From Narthecium ossifragum (taxonomy: Eukaryota > Streptophyta > Magnoliopsida > Dioscoreales > Nartheciaceae): 64,000 nt of DNA. Below the pieces are notes generated by a model that was not told the origin of the DNA, did not search any database, and saw nothing but the letters and a program-made list of their open reading frames with translations. The stretch lies in contig OY986971.1 of assembly GCA_963920575.1 (NCBI GenBank), positions 10,232,779-10,296,778 of the forward strand. Direction: 5' to 3'. Each line of letters begins with the position of its first letter. Position 1 is the first letter of the stretch. Of the stretch, positions 33,314-45,355 are shown one piece after another. Both the position numbers and the translations under genes were made by a program.

Positions 33314-34270
33314 TGTTAGCCCTAATGACGTTTTGATTATGTTTTGATGATGCCAATATGTTCCTAAATGTTAAAATATATATGTGATAAAATATTTGTT
33401 GATAATAAGATTTAACGTTCATATTTAAGCTATTAATGGAATCACGGATGATGCATGGATGCATCCGTGGAGCTCCCGGATGATGTGCGGATGCATCCGT
33501 GGAGCTCCCGGATGATGCGCGGATGCATCCGTGGGTTTGACGGTCGATCCGTGGATCGACCGTGGGGCTTTTATGAAGAAAAGTAAGTTGCGACGGTCGA
33601 TCGGTGCATCGATCGTAGGAAGTGTTTTTCTTGACAGAGCCTGACGGACGATGTCACGGTCGATGCGACGGTCAACCGTGAGCCCATAAACTAGCCGTTA
33701 AAGAGCCGTTGCAGAAACAGAAAATAGTCGTTTGAAGCTATTTTTTGAAGCCCTAAAGCTCAAGTATATATGAGAAGATGCAGCAAACTTGGGGTAAGAC
33801 CAAGGAAGATATTAGTTTACATTTTAACAGGTTTTAGTCTTCTTTTGAGAGCTTAAACCTTTGTAAAACTACTTCATGTGTGAAGTAGACTTTAAGAGAA
33901 ATATCTAAGAGAGAGCTTGGAGTGATTTGTAAGGTTCTCAAGCACCCGTAAGGGAGCTCCAGCAGTTGTTGGAGGATTTGTAAGGTTACCAAGCACCCGG
34001 AAGCTTGGTGGGAAAACTTATAAGGGAGAATTACAAGTAGTGGAACCTCAAGGAGGCCCTTGAGAGAGTGGACGTAGGCAAGGTTTGCCGAACCACTATA
34101 AAATCTGGTGCAAGTCTCCTAACTCTTTCTCTCATCCTTTATTGCATGCTTTATTTATAATTTTCATATCTAAACAAGCATACTAGTCTTCTAGCTTTCA
34201 ATCTTTTTTTTTATTTATTGAATTTCCGCAAAAAGGTTCAATTCACCCCCCCACCCCCCCTGGACCTTCA
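33314..34270 (+). mobile_element. Solo LTR of a copia-type element
   Basis: TGTTAGCCC...GGACCTTCA, 957 bp, with perfect duplications gggtt (33309-33313 and 34271-34275). The start (TGTTAG, then ttttgattatgttttgatga) and the C-rich tail (caattcaccccccc) are typical of plant Copia LTRs. It carries a dense palindrome cluster upstream of a TATA box. Confidence 0.8.
33441..33684. promoter_or_regulatory. Palindrome cluster in copia LTR
   Basis: There are three CGGATG(C/A)ATCCG-type dyads spaced about 33 bp, with the spacer GTGGAGCTCCCGGATGATG repeated. GGTCGATCC/GGATCGACC dyads and a CGGTGCATCGATCG stretch follow. A TATA-like AGTATATATG lies downstream at 33763-33772. Confidence 0.6.
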
Positions 34271-34548
34271 GGGTTTAGGCATAAAAACCTACCTTCACAT
34301 GCTAATCCACTTTGATCCGCCGTCCTCTGTTGCCGTCACCGTCTCCAGCTCGCCGGAGGGCCGCTGGAGTCCTCCCACAACCGCAGCCGTCGTCGGAGAA
34401 GGAAGAGAGGTTGCCGCGGGAGAGAGAAAGGAAAGGAAGGAGAAGGGGGGAGGGGACCCTCGCCGCCGCGGAGGAAAGGGGATCGGGCGTGGGGAAAGCG
34501 GGGAAGGAAGAGGAAAAGAAAATAAAAGGAAAAGAAAGAGAAGAGTAT

Positions 34549-34568
34549 TAAGCCACTTAAGTGGCTTA
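34549..34568. other. 20-bp perfect palindrome in LTR fragment F
   Basis: TAAGCCACTTAAGTGGCTTA reads the same on both strands. It sits at about the same distance from the LTR start as the palindrome clusters of other families. Confidence 0.8.
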
Positions 34569-34881
34569 GCCGGTTCAAACGAGCCAACTGATCAGACTGA
34601 ATCCAATTTTACTCCAAATTATGATCTCGTCACAATCTCTTCCGGATCTGACAATCACGAACACTCTTACTGGATCTATTCAATCACATACATCAATCAA
34701 GTCCATGTCTGCACTACGCGGGTGTGAAACCGACCACCAAGTCGTAATTTACCAAATTACCATTGGGGTCCAAAAACAGCGATGCGATCAACAGATCACA
34801 AAGCAAGGCCAACCAAGCCAAACCAACCAAGTCAGACCCTAGACCTAACGCAGTCAGACCGGGTCGGAGGAACGGGTCCTC

Positions 34882-35243
34882 AGAATGACATTCCACCAAA
34901 ACATAAGGATCCAGGCACCCCAACTATTTGTTGTTGTATGGGAGACTATCGTATTGATGGTGCTCTTCTTGATCTCGGTGCTAGTGTAAATTTATTGCCC
35001 TATTCCCTATATCAGAAATTTGGAATGAATGATTTGAAGCCTACGACAGTAACCCTTCAGTTAGTTGATAGATCCATCAAGACACGGCGAGGTATCTTGG
35101 AGGATGTGCTGGTTAAGGTTGATAGCTTCTTCTTTCCGGTTGGCTTCATTATCTTGGACATGGAGCCCGGCGTTCTTTTGCAAGAAAACCATGCCTATTA
35201 TCTTAGGTTGACCTTTCCTAACTACTGGGAATGCATGTATTAA
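34882..35243 (+). pseudogene. Element E protease fragment
   Basis: KDPGTPTICCCMGDYRIDGA and the active site DLGASVNLLPYSLYQKFGM correspond to residues about 680-780 of the element A polyprotein. The frame leaves the family pattern after DMEPG, at the same place as in element A. Translation may extend left into LTR F but that part is not protease. Confidence 0.75.
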
Positions 35244-35817
35244 CTGTCATATAGGTGTTATGGATGTCTCTTTTCGTAACATGAAGAAGCGTTTGAATAT
35301 ATTTAAGGATGCATGTTTTCCTGAAAATAATAACTGCTTTGTTGTTGATGTTATTAATGTCTATATTTCTGATCCATCCTTGTTTGACGTTGACTTAAAC
35401 ACTGGACAATTTTATACTGATTATATTGAAACACATTTATACACAGAGATGTCAATATCTTCTGAAGTTGAACCACCACCTACTCCTTCACCTATATCTG
35501 CACCACTATCTATGCTTTCAACATCTATTTTGAAAATAAAACCTTCTACCCCTTCACTTATGGTTCATCTCAATAATAATTCCATTACTACGGGGGACAC
35601 AAACTGTAGACCTGGTTGTAAGATGAAATATGAGGATGGTTTGTCTTTTATAGAGGGTGGGGTTTTTAGCACACTTGTTGGAAGGAAGGAATTAAAAGGT
35701 TTACATCATCAAATACTTAATATACTACGGGGTAGGGTATGTTTTCAATCATTAGGTGGAGGACATTATTCTGGGTGGTGTAATCGAGTCCGTCAATTTG
35801 ACAGATCCATGCTATAA
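35213..35817 (+). CDS. Element E post-protease ORF
   Basis: From the first ATG at 35260 it is 185 codons, starting MDVSFRNMKKRLNIFKDACF, with a Pro/Ser-rich middle (EVEPPPTPSPISAP) and the tail RVRQFDRSML. It aligns end to end with the element A second ORF but lacks most of the acidic stretch. It is followed by CCTGGGAGGCAACCCAG. It was probably part of the gag-protease product through a frame change near 35205; function unknown. Confidence 0.55.
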
Positions 35818-37367
35818 CTGACCATTTCAGGATGTCTGACGAGGGATGTTAAATTCCCGTGCTTCCTGGGAGGCAACCCAGTAGTTTTTAAGATTTTTCC
35901 TTAGTTTTTAGGATTATTATTATTTTTTATAGGATTTTTCTCAGACTTTTCCAAAAAGTTTCTCGCTTTTTTTTTTAGTTTGCCTTGATTTTCCTCTCTC
36001 CTTCTCACCCGAGCCCGATCTGAGTCGGGCCTTCATCGTCCTGGCTCCGCCTGGCTTCCAGCGGCTCACCCCAAGCCGTCCACCATCGTCACCTCTTCGA
36101 ACCTCCCCGTCCCTCTATATCACCGCTATCACCTCCATCATCCTTCCACCTACCTTTCCATGACCACCTCCGACCTCATCCCTCTCTCATACTACGCCGG
36201 TGAGCCTCTCCGCCTTCCCAAGCCGCCGTCGTTCTCCTCATCCATGGCCGCCCACTGACCCGAAACAACCCTGGCACCTTGCCTAGGCTGCCATGATCCA
36301 TCCGCCACCATCAAAAACCTTCCTTGCTGCTTAGATCCGGAATCAAACGCCGGCGAACTAAACCTTGCCGTCCCCCTCCAATCCACCACTTGCCAACCCT
36401 AATCCTTTGATCAAAACCCGCAGGAGTCGTCACATAGCCCCCATGACTCTTCCTCCACCATTGCCTATCTCGATTGGAGCTTGGATCGCCGGATTCCAAC
36501 TTCCTACGGACTCCACCACACCGGCCACCTCTAATCTGTCACCTGGAAGCCACGATTCATCGATCAAACCCCATAGGTAGTTTCCCAAATCTCCCACGAT
36601 TCTTCCTGTACTGTTTCCGTCCTCCGGCGTTGATGTTTTGCCGTTGATCTATCCCCGGCTAGTTTTAGCCGTCCGATTGTTGCTAGACATGATCCATGTG
36701 CTACAGTGATTCGATTTCCAATCGGAGGGTATAGATCTTCAATCAGGACCATAACAAGCACTCTTAGACCAGCAATTCCATCCAGAGCTTCCATCAGTCT
36801 CTAAGTCTGTGTCTCCGTCACTTTCAAATCCGATCTTACCGCGGGGGACATCGCTCACTGTGGATGATAAATAGTTTGGTGCTTTAAATGAATAATTTTA
36901 TGTACATATTTTAAATCATGTGGATGAATGGTTGTACAAGATCCGTACTTCATAAATACAAAAGAGACTCTGCCAAACATTTTAATGATTTTTATACCTT
37001 TTTGCTATTTTTGATATATTTTCCATTCTATTTTCTTTGATCTTTTCGAAAGGTGTTTTTATGGCAGGTTTTACTTTGGAAATCTATTAAGGGCGACTAT
37101 TTATTCAAATCACTGCTATACCTATCAGGGGGTTATTTTACATTCTTTTTATATGCCTCTCAGATGTCATTATGAATTGTATTGTTTTATTATTTTCTTA
37201 TCATTCTAGAGACATATTTTTGTTTTAAGTGGCGACATATCCTTATGGTGGACGGTGAGGTGAGCGTAATGCGAGAGAGGAAAGTTTTTACACGCTATCA
37301 TGGTTATCTCTAACCTTTATTCATTGCTTTATTTTTATGACTTGATGTAATTGGGGATAATTATATT

Positions 37368-37380
37368 TAAGTTGGGGGGT
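37368..37380 (+). other. Second (internal) polypurine tract of element E
   Basis: TAAGTTGGGGGGT, about 1.2 kb before the 3' tract and in the same relative place as in element A. Confidence 0.5.
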
Positions 37381-37780
37381 AGAATTCTAGGAATTCATAC
37401 TTATTTTTTTAGAATTACATATTATACATCCCTTGAATTATGTCAAAAGAATGAAATTATAATATGATTTGACAAAGATGTTTGTTTTAGAAATTTATCT
37501 TCTGAATTATTCTGAGACTTGTATGTTATATAAGGAATAGTAAATTTTTGTTATGCATGACGTTATTTCTATACTTTAACACTTTGAAAATGATTTAAGA
37601 ATAACTTGCCATACTTCAAGGCATATGTTCACTTCCATAAGTTAAGAAGTTGAGATTAGATGCTAAGCATGATAATATGATAGATTTATAGTTTTATGTC
37701 ATGTCACAGAAAATACATAAACAAATTCAATTATCTGAATATGCAAAATATATGTATAAAAAAATAATAAAGAAAAAAGA

Positions 37781-37845
37781 TTTTCAACTTAGTAACCGGG
37801 CAATGTGCCTAACAATGTGTGTTGTTCGCGTAAAACAGTTGAAAT
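37781..37845 (+). other. Conserved potential hairpin block in element E spacer
   Basis: TTTTCAAC and GTTGAAAT bound the same conserved interior (AGTAACCGGGCA, TTCGCGTAAAAC) seen at 3061-3124. Confidence 0.45.
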
Positions 37846-38550
37846 TCCTGAAAAAAAATGACTAGTTATGATTTGTAGCCTTCATGGTTTGAGCATTAGA
37901 GTCTGAATAGTGTTCTACACTTAGTGTCCTAAAATCATCTGGTTTGGGAGTCACTGGCTTGAACCTCGTTACATGAATCATGAAGAAAACTTAATAAATC
38001 ATAACATTGCACATGTCATAGTGAAAAAAAAGAAAATAAAAGATGAGAAAATAAAAAAAAGAGATTGCTATGTGATAAGTGGAAGATATGTGCTTGGCTA
38101 TGATTGTGATTTTGAATGGTTGAAGTATTTAGATATAATTAATACTCTGAAGCATGTGGAATCCTATTCACACATAGGAGTGTTAAAGCTGTTTTTAATC
38201 ATGAGTAAAAATGTTAAAGTGTTGGAAATATGTTATGATATGTTTTTATTTACTATATTTTTATGTGACTATGAGTTAAATGGTATATTTATGGATATTA
38301 TTTCTATTTCATGCTTTAAAGTTAATGAATATTATGATTGATTTCTAATGGCATATTCAAGGGAATGTATAAATGTTTGAGGGTGTCATCTCTGAAAACC
38401 CTCAAAAGACTATAACTCCTCCACTGGGGTAACCCAGGGGTTTAAACGCTTATTGCACATACTAAGTGTAATCGTGAGATCAACGAAAGTGGCTAGTTAC
38501 ATTTATTGCTTTATTTTTATCTTTTCTTTGCTCAAGGACTAGTAAAGTGT

Positions 38551-38562
38551 AAGTTGGGGGTG
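38551..38562 (+). other. 3' polypurine tract of element E
   Basis: AAGTTGGGGGTG lies directly before the LTR start TGATGAGTCAC. Confidence 0.85.
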
Positions 38563-40021
38563 TGATGAGTCACTAAATATTCGTAATTAAACCCCTTAAT
38601 TTACCTTTGTTATGCCTAGAGTAGTTGTATTTAATAGTTTTTTAGTTGATTTCAGGTTTAATCATGATTTGAGAATAAATACAAGATTTTCGGCTAAAAA
38701 TATGAATTTATGTGATAAAGATTGTTTCGTCGCCTATTAGGAGAATAATCTCCACATATTCTATATAAGTCAAAATATTCTGGAACTTTAGTATGTGATA
38801 GAATGCTTCAATAAGTACAACGTTCATGTTTGACATTGTGCGAGATTCATGATGTATTGGTACCAGTTTTAAAGAATAAAAAGATGTACAAATGCTGGAA
38901 AATTGGTCCGTCGATATTCAGAAGAATATTCGTCAAATATTACAAATAACTTCAAATATTATGAAATCTTTGGGATATGACAGATAACGTCCTAATCTAC
39001 AACTTTTGTGTTTGATAAGTTTTCATATTCCAGACATATTAGACGTAGTTGCGCTCATAGTAAAACTGCCAGAATTAATTCAGGAAATTCGAGTTGTAAT
39101 AGAAGTCCAACTTAACCAAAACTCTAATTTCGGGAGTTCTTCTATAAATAGAGTTATTTCATCCGAATTTCTCATCTTTTAGGGAGAAAAATCAGAGAGA
39201 AAAAGGAGAATGCTAGGGTTTGAAGATGGAGATTTTTTCACGAGGATCGGTGGCTTCCTTCCCAACACCTATGGATCTTTCCCAAAAGATGAGAAGCTAA
39301 TTTCTAAATTTAGGGATCTCATGAAACCATAGTGTAACTTTTTGTATTCTTTGGTTTGATTCTTGTGTTCTTCTCAAGACATGATCCTATGAATTTGCTT
39401 TTTATTGTTAATAGAGTTGAAGGAACAGAGTTCCCTTGACGTACTTTCAGTACTACACGATTGCTGTGATTGATGGTAGAGATTCAGATGATGGTTTTCA
39501 TGTGATTTATGGTTTGCTTGTGAGATAAGTTATGCTAAGCTAGGATAGGTTGTGCCAAGGTCATTAGGAGTAGTATAACTTAAAGTAATTGAAAGTAATT
39601 GTAGTACCGAAGACAATCTATGCTAAGAAAGATAGGTTATGCTGTTAGGAACATAAATCTTATTTTAGGGAATCATATGAGCTGGTACCCATATGATCCA
39701 TAATACTTAGAGAAGGAGACAAGAGGATAACTGAAGAATACAGAAGGTGAAACTAAGGTGGATTGAGTAATTCCTAAGTATTTCTCTTAGTGATTTAACA
39801 ACTTTTACTTGCTTGTCTTAGTTAGCTTTAGGTAATTCAATCTTATAATTACTACTTTTGCTTAGTTTTAGAGTTTTGAGAATTGATTTTGGTTTTCAAC
39901 GTTTTCCCTATGGATCGACTTTGGACTGCACCACTAATCTACCCTATAGGATAGTGATAGAATAAGGATTATATTTTGATTGAAGTTTGTTGCGATTTAA
40001 CGACACATTTGCAACACATCA
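38563..40021 (+). repeat. 3' LTR of element E
   Basis: TGATGAGTCAC...GCAACACATCA, 1459 bp. It is similar along its length to LTRs A and G. TATA-like CTATAAATAG lies at 39142-39151. Confidence 0.85.
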
Positions 40022-40294
40022 GACATCGTCAATGAACTACAAAGGAATCAGAGAGGACATGATGCGATTTGCGTTATTATTGATCGATTGACCAAATCAG
40101 AACATTTCTTACTTATGAGAAGTACAGATACCACAAGGGAGTTTGGCTGCTGGTATGTTAGAGAGATGATCAGATTGCATGGTGTTTCAGTTTCTATTGT
40201 TTCATGTCGTGATTCCAGATTCAAAGACAGGTCTTGCTGAGGTTTTTAGGTGCCTATAGGCGCATTGTTGACTTTCAGCACAGTTTTTCACCCA
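40022..40294 (+). pseudogene. Element C integrase core fragment
   Basis: Translated pieces resemble the integrase core: a VIIDRLTKSEHFL segment, then LHGVSVSIVS and a decayed SDRDPRF (reading SCRDSRF). Stops and frame changes follow. P5 interrupts at the point equivalent to FHPQTDGQ. Confidence 0.7.
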
Positions 40295-41655
40295 CATGTT
40301 GTCGCGCCCCGACCCGAGTAGGCCCAACCGGGTCGGACGACGCGAACCGGAACCTAACCTACTGCGGAAATTTTGACGAGGTTTCCCTCTAATCGTAGTG
40401 GTCTCCCTAGCAATTCATAATCATCATGTATTATACAAACATTCACAAACCTCAAAGACTGAAACTGAAATATAACACAAATCCTCAAAACAGGGAAATT
40501 ATACATTTATCACTCCCGTAGGAGACTATCTATAACAAAAGGGTAACACTGAGATCGCCGCTCCTCAAGCACTGCCAGACACCGCCACGTCACCAAACAC
40601 CTGCCCAGTAGGGGCGACTGAAGAAGAGCTAGCGCCAGCACCTGCAAAACGCATCCCGGATAGGAGTGAGCACTAAGCTCAGCAGGGACACTACACTACG
40701 ACACTCACAAGGGAGGGAACACAACAGTGTCGCCCTCAAGCCAGACATGGGTGTGCTGCAAGAGTCCCATAACCCTTCACCGGTGTCTCTAGGCATACCC
40801 AATCATGGTCACCCCAACGGACAGGGCCCATCCTGGATACACCTAGTGTCGTAGGGTTCCAGCTGTGGTCACCCGAAATGGACTGGGCCCACACTGGTCG
40901 CCACTGCTGGCAGGAACAGACACTACCTGAGCCGGACTGACCCCCTCAGCCCCCCCTCCGAAGAACAAGACTCGACACCGGTTGCACCCTCAACACCTAG
41001 CTCGAGGCCGACACGAACTCTAACCATCAAGCAACATGTATTCAGGTCATCTAACCTTATCATCTATATCGACTGAATACTACAAACCGAGTCCTAGACC
41101 AAGCTACCCGCAACGGACCTAGAGCTAGATCCGGACTACCCAAAAGCCCTGGATCGGCGATCAACCCGCCGCCAGCGTCCTATACAGATGCAACTAATGC
41201 ACAAAGCAATGCATGTTATGAGCACACACAGGGATATACAGCTAAGCATGCAACAGTATGTGATTGTATATCAAACAAGGTCTGGGCACGGCACCCTGCC
41301 GGCCCAGGGTGGTGAACAGGTAAGTAAGGTTTAGGAGCTGCTACAGTGGTACCACCACCAACTGTCAGCAGTCTAACACAACACCTGCATCGGGAAGCAG
41401 CCCCGCAAACAACAGCTCACAGATATCACAGATAAAGCCCTCGCGCGCACGCCGGCATGCAAGGCTAGGGAAAGCTGTAGGGCTACCCGCCCGTTTATTC
41501 TAAACATCCCAGAAGTCATCACTCCCCCGGTTCACCACTGCCCCTATTATACGGCTAACATGCTTAAATATATGTACCAAGTATAAGACAGTAAGAAAAA
41601 CCGTCATACAAAGCCCCGCGGGCAAAACCCACTTGAAAACACCCCTCAGCCACTA

Positions 41656-41893
41656 AGAGATCGATCTCTCTCCCAGAGAAGTTCGATCTTCTTAGTGCTT
41701 GGGAAAGAATTCATCCCTGTCAACCGAAAGAGATCGATCTTTCCTCCAGAAGGATCGATCTTCTTCATGACAGGGAACCCTCCATACTCAACCTAGCACG
41801 GATTGATCTCTTCCTCCAGAAGGATCGATCCCGCTCAGGCTGGGCATGACACTCCATAAGAGATCGATCTCTCCTCAAAAGAGATCGATCCGA
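41656..41893. promoter_or_regulatory. Palindrome cluster 2 in LTR P5
   Basis: About eight GATCGATC-type dyads, some with one mismatch, downstream of the TATA box in LTR orientation. They are collinear with the cluster in P4, but several cores have changed. Confidence 0.55.
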
Positions 41894-42209
41894 ATGGGTT
41901 CTCCGGCGACCGGACGGCGAGAAATACCGTCGGAAAACGCTACCAAACCCCCTAAAACTCTACGATCTAGTAGATCAAGTGACCACGAGTCCAAAACCGA
42001 TGGAATCACAGCAAACAAACATGTATATTAACAGATCTAAGCAAAAGATCAGAATCAAACCGGAAAAACTTCCAAAAACCCGAAAAGATGTATAGCAGCT
42101 TCAATCCAAAATACCAGGCCTTAGATCTTCCTTAAACTCCTTCAAAATCGGCAGATTTGAGCTCCAGATTCACGGATTTCAAAAGGATTCAAGGAAATCT
42201 GCCGAGTCC

Positions 42210-42341
42210 TCTTTATAGGCAGACGAACCGACCTATGAGGGATCGATCTCTTCTCAAAAGAGATCGATCTCTCATGACGAACTCAGCTTGACTTTCTGGC
42301 ACAAGGAGATCGATCCCTTAGCTAGAGAAGATCGATCCGAT
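42210..42341 (-). promoter_or_regulatory. TATA box and upstream palindrome cluster in LTR P5
   Basis: TATA (minus TGCCTATAAAG) is at 42210-42220. Upstream of it in LTR orientation are four dyads between 42238 and 42341, including AAGAGATCGATCTC. Confidence 0.6.
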
Positions 42342-42553
42342 TTGTCCAGAAAGCTAGACTTGGGCATGAATTCAAGCCCAAGTTCGGATCTTTCGATCCG
42401 GGTCCCACTAACCATTCTAGCCAAACATTACCACAAACATGGTCAGTGTGTGCACACGCGGGTGTGAAACTAGCCGACAATGTGCAATTTACCAAATTGT
42501 CCTTGCGGTCCACGACGAGCCACAAGAGTTGAGGAACGGGTCCTCACACATGT

Positions 42554-43164
42554 AGACAGATAGCCAGAGAGGATGATCCAGATCTTAAAGGACATGATCA
42601 AGACATGTATTTTTTATGAAGTTAGCAATTGAGAGGAGCACTTCTTGGCAGAGTTTCCCTATGACAAACTTGGTAGTCTTGATGATGATTCCATGCAAAG
42701 ATCCAGCTAGTTTGGGCAGTAAAGATAAGTTAGCCCCGAGGTTTATTGGCTCTTTTGAGAAATTGGAGCCGGTGGCAGAGAGTCATCCTACCTTTCATGT
42801 ACCTATGCAAAGGAGATATCGTTCAGATCCGTTATGCATCGTCAGATTCGATGATTATAGCTTGAGCTATATATATTGCACAAAGAGCAACCAGTTCAGG
42901 TTCTTGACATGAGATATTAGTCTTCAGAGGCAACATGATTCCGTTGGCTTTAGTTCTCTGGAGGCACAGAGGTGTTGAGGAGGTAACTTGGGAGCGCTGG
43001 GAACACGTGAGTAGGGAGTATCCAAAGTTCACACCCCTCAGTGTATCTCTTGTTGTGTTGTTGCTATGAGTGTTGGTGCCACGTTTGTAGTTTATTGTTG
43101 TTCATCGTTTCCGGCCCTACTCTTATCAAATTTTGAGAACGAAATTTCTTTAAGAGTGATAGGT
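42554..43164 (+). pseudogene. Element C integrase C-end and chromodomain, decayed
   Basis: Fragments resemble LAPRFIGSFEKLEPV (the integrase C-terminal segment) and later LVLWRHRGVEEVTWERWEHV, which is chromodomain-like and followed by a decayed polypurine tract. The chromodomain-like end supports placing C among the chromoviruses. Confidence 0.65.
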
Positions 43165-44361
43165 TGTGAGGACCCGTACTTCTAAACCTGGTTTGTCTGT
43201 GTAGATCATGCTCGAGGGCTTAGTTTGACATGTTTTTGATCTTATTAATCGTTGTAACTCCATGGGCATTTTGGTAATTTTCCATTGCGGAGTTGGGTTT
43301 CGCACACGTTAGTGCACAGACAGCCTTATGAATGATGTATGTGGCTATTAGACCATAATTTAGCCCTTTGATGGCATCATTATGCCATTTATTATCTTTA
43401 TAACCCCTAATGACTTAAATGGTTGGCATATTGCACCATCTAATATAAATAAGATGAGTTTTTAGAAAACCCTCCTTTCCTCTCATTAGGGTTCCTATTA
43501 GAAAGTTAGAGCATTAGAGACTTAGAGAGGGACTAAATCATCAAATCTTAGAGGGTCAACTTGGAGGAAGCTAGTTTTAGGCCATCCTAAATTTAGGAAG
43601 CAAGACTTGGAAGGGATTAGTTGTTACAGGTAGCGTTCAACAACTTGAATGTAGGGTGCTTTTGTGATTTCTCACTTCTAGTAGGTTCTCCCTATCTATT
43701 CTATCTTAGTTTCAAGTTTCATATCGTTTGGAGTTCGATTGGTGGAGATTTGAACAGTTTTAGTTCGAGTTTTTCTAAATCTATGTAGATCAGATCGATC
43801 CGAATAGATTGGGAATGATCCCAATCGAAGCAGAGGACCCAAGTCTGCCCAATTGGGATCGATCCCAAGGTTGGTAGAGAAGGTATATTTTGTTGTTTTT
43901 GATGGTTTTCGAATCTTCTTTCAATCCGATTTTTGGGTATGATCCTGGTATTAATGAGTATAGCTAGCATGCTAGTTTTTCTTGAAACTTGGAACATTTA
44001 TGTGAGATTTATGGAATGTTTAGTTGATTGCTAAGTTTCATGCAAGTTGGGAATTTATATAGAATTAATGTCGTACTCTATATATAAGTACCTATATCTA
44101 TTAGACCCTATTGGTCGAGCTCTATGTGTGGCTTTGTGGGTGAACCGGGGGAGTCATGCCCCTCGAGAATGTTTAGTATAAATGTAAAGCCAAATGTGTG
44201 CCGCCCTTATAGTGTTTATTATAATGCTTCTTACATGCCGAAGGTGTGCCATAATATGTTGTATGTTATGTTGATGCCTTCAAATCATCATGCTTGGTTT
44301 GGCTAAATGCTTGTTTGCCTTCAATCATGAGATGTTTAATGTTGAATGCCTATACTATATT
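43165..44361 (+). repeat. 3' LTR of element C, first part
   Basis: Starts TGTGAGGACCCGTAC. TATA-like aatataaataag lies at 43440-43451. GATCGATCC-type palindromes lie downstream at 43793-43867. It continues at 49282 after LTR D. Confidence 0.8.
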
Positions 44362-44586
44362 TGTGAGAACCCGTACCTCCAACCCGGTCCGACAGCAGTA
44401 GGTCGAGAGTCTGGTTTGTTTGGTTCGGCTCGGCTAGTCTTAGTTTGTAATTGGTTGATCGTATCGCTATTTTGGACCCCAAGTGCATTTTGATAAAATT
44501 GCCCCTTGGCTGTCGAATTCACACCCGCTTAGTGCACACATTGCCTTAAATTGATCTATGTTATTGATTAGGACCTTAGTGGCGCT

Positions 44587-44690
44587 TCCGATCGGAACAA
44601 GGAGCTCGATCGGGAAAGATCGAGAACAAGGAGCTCGATCAGGAAAGATCGAAATGGACGGCTGAGATTAATTCCAACTTTCTATAAATA
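44587..44690 (+). promoter_or_regulatory. Dyad cluster and TATA box in LTR D
   Basis: GATCGGAAC, GAGCTCGATCGGGAAAGATCG and a second GAGCTCGATC unit lie within 66 bp, then TCTATAAATA follows about 28 bp later. A second set of GTCGACC-type dyads flanks the P6 insertion site (45325-45355 and 47810-47890). Confidence 0.5.
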
Positions 44691-45355
44691 CCCCCTTTCC
44701 TTCTCTCTCACCTCTTTTCTTTCTCTTTATTCCCCCTCTCTTTCTTTCGACTGTGGATGGGAGGCTCGGTTGCGGCATTTCGAGGCGAGTTTGGGACGAT
44801 CAGAGTTGGGGGATTTGTAGATCATCTACCCAGTTAGTACATATAGGTGTTTCTATCCAAATCGTTTGATTAGGTTTGCCTAGGATTGCTTTTTGGATGT
44901 TTTACTATAGAAATGTATGTTAGAATATGTTGTAAGTTTGTATTATAGTGTATTCAACATTTTAGGAACATCTGGATGTTCCGATTTTTCATTTCGTTGG
45001 TCGGCTTGGTTTTTACCGCCATTTTATCGATTTTGTAGGTTTTTCGGCTGAAACAAGCCAGATCTGATATTTTGCCGTTGAAATCTTGATTTCTTGATGC
45101 CATTAGATTTCCAATGTTCTTTTCTACCTCACCTCAAAGTTTGATTGAATTTTAAAGAGTTTTGATAGGTTAAATCTTGGAAATTTACTTTTTTAGGGCA
45201 TTGCTCACCGAGGCTCCACGGACGATCGTCGCAAAGACCGTCACATATACCGCGAGCCTCATATGCCCAAAATGGCTTCTTTGGGTTGATCCATGGATAA
45301 ACCATCATTGCTCACCCAGGCATCACAGTCGACCGTTGTATAGACCTTCGCATCG

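Larger units (their letters stand above)
32353..34881 (-). repeat. LTR fragment F, minus orientation, with nested copia LTR
   Basis: The right end (aacgggtcctca) and the accgaccaccaagtcgtaa and caaattaccattggggtcca segments match the 5' end of the TGTGAGGACC-type LTRs in reverse. The left end lacks a recognisable LTR terminus, so it is truncated. It holds a TA/CA microsatellite, the copia solo LTR, a purine-rich stretch (34385-34550) and a 20-bp palindrome. Confidence 0.55.
35818..38550 (+). other. 3' spacer of element E
   Basis: Collinear with 2672-4912 of element A. It contains a CT-rich GC-rich cassette (35980-36850), the second polypurine tract (37368-37380), the hairpin block (37781-37845) and an AT-rich open frame (37973-38341). 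About 190 bp of that frame align to element A without gaps, but A has two stops, so coding is doubtful. Confidence 0.65.
34882..40021 (+). mobile_element. Element E: second gag-pro-only Athila-like copy, 5' part missing
   Basis: It starts inside the protease region, continues through the post-protease ORF, the 3' spacer with the second polypurine tract, and the 3' polypurine tract, and ends with the 3' LTR (38563-40021). The gag part is replaced by LTR fragment F. Its order matches element A throughout and again there is no RT or integrase between protease and spacer. Confidence 0.8.
40300..42548 (-). mobile_element. Solo LTR P5 (family P) in element C integrase
   Basis: On the plus strand it reads TGTCGCGCCCCG...GGTCCTCACA, 2249 bp. 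Perfect duplications catgt lie at 40295-40299 and 42549-42553. It is very similar to P4 across its length. It carries a TATA box at 42210-42220 and palindrome clusters at 41656-41893 and 42238-42341. Confidence 0.9.

Noticed and set aside
33314..34270. Possible full copia element
   Set aside because: Only one LTR-length unit lies between perfect gggtt duplications; no primer site or coding domain is present.
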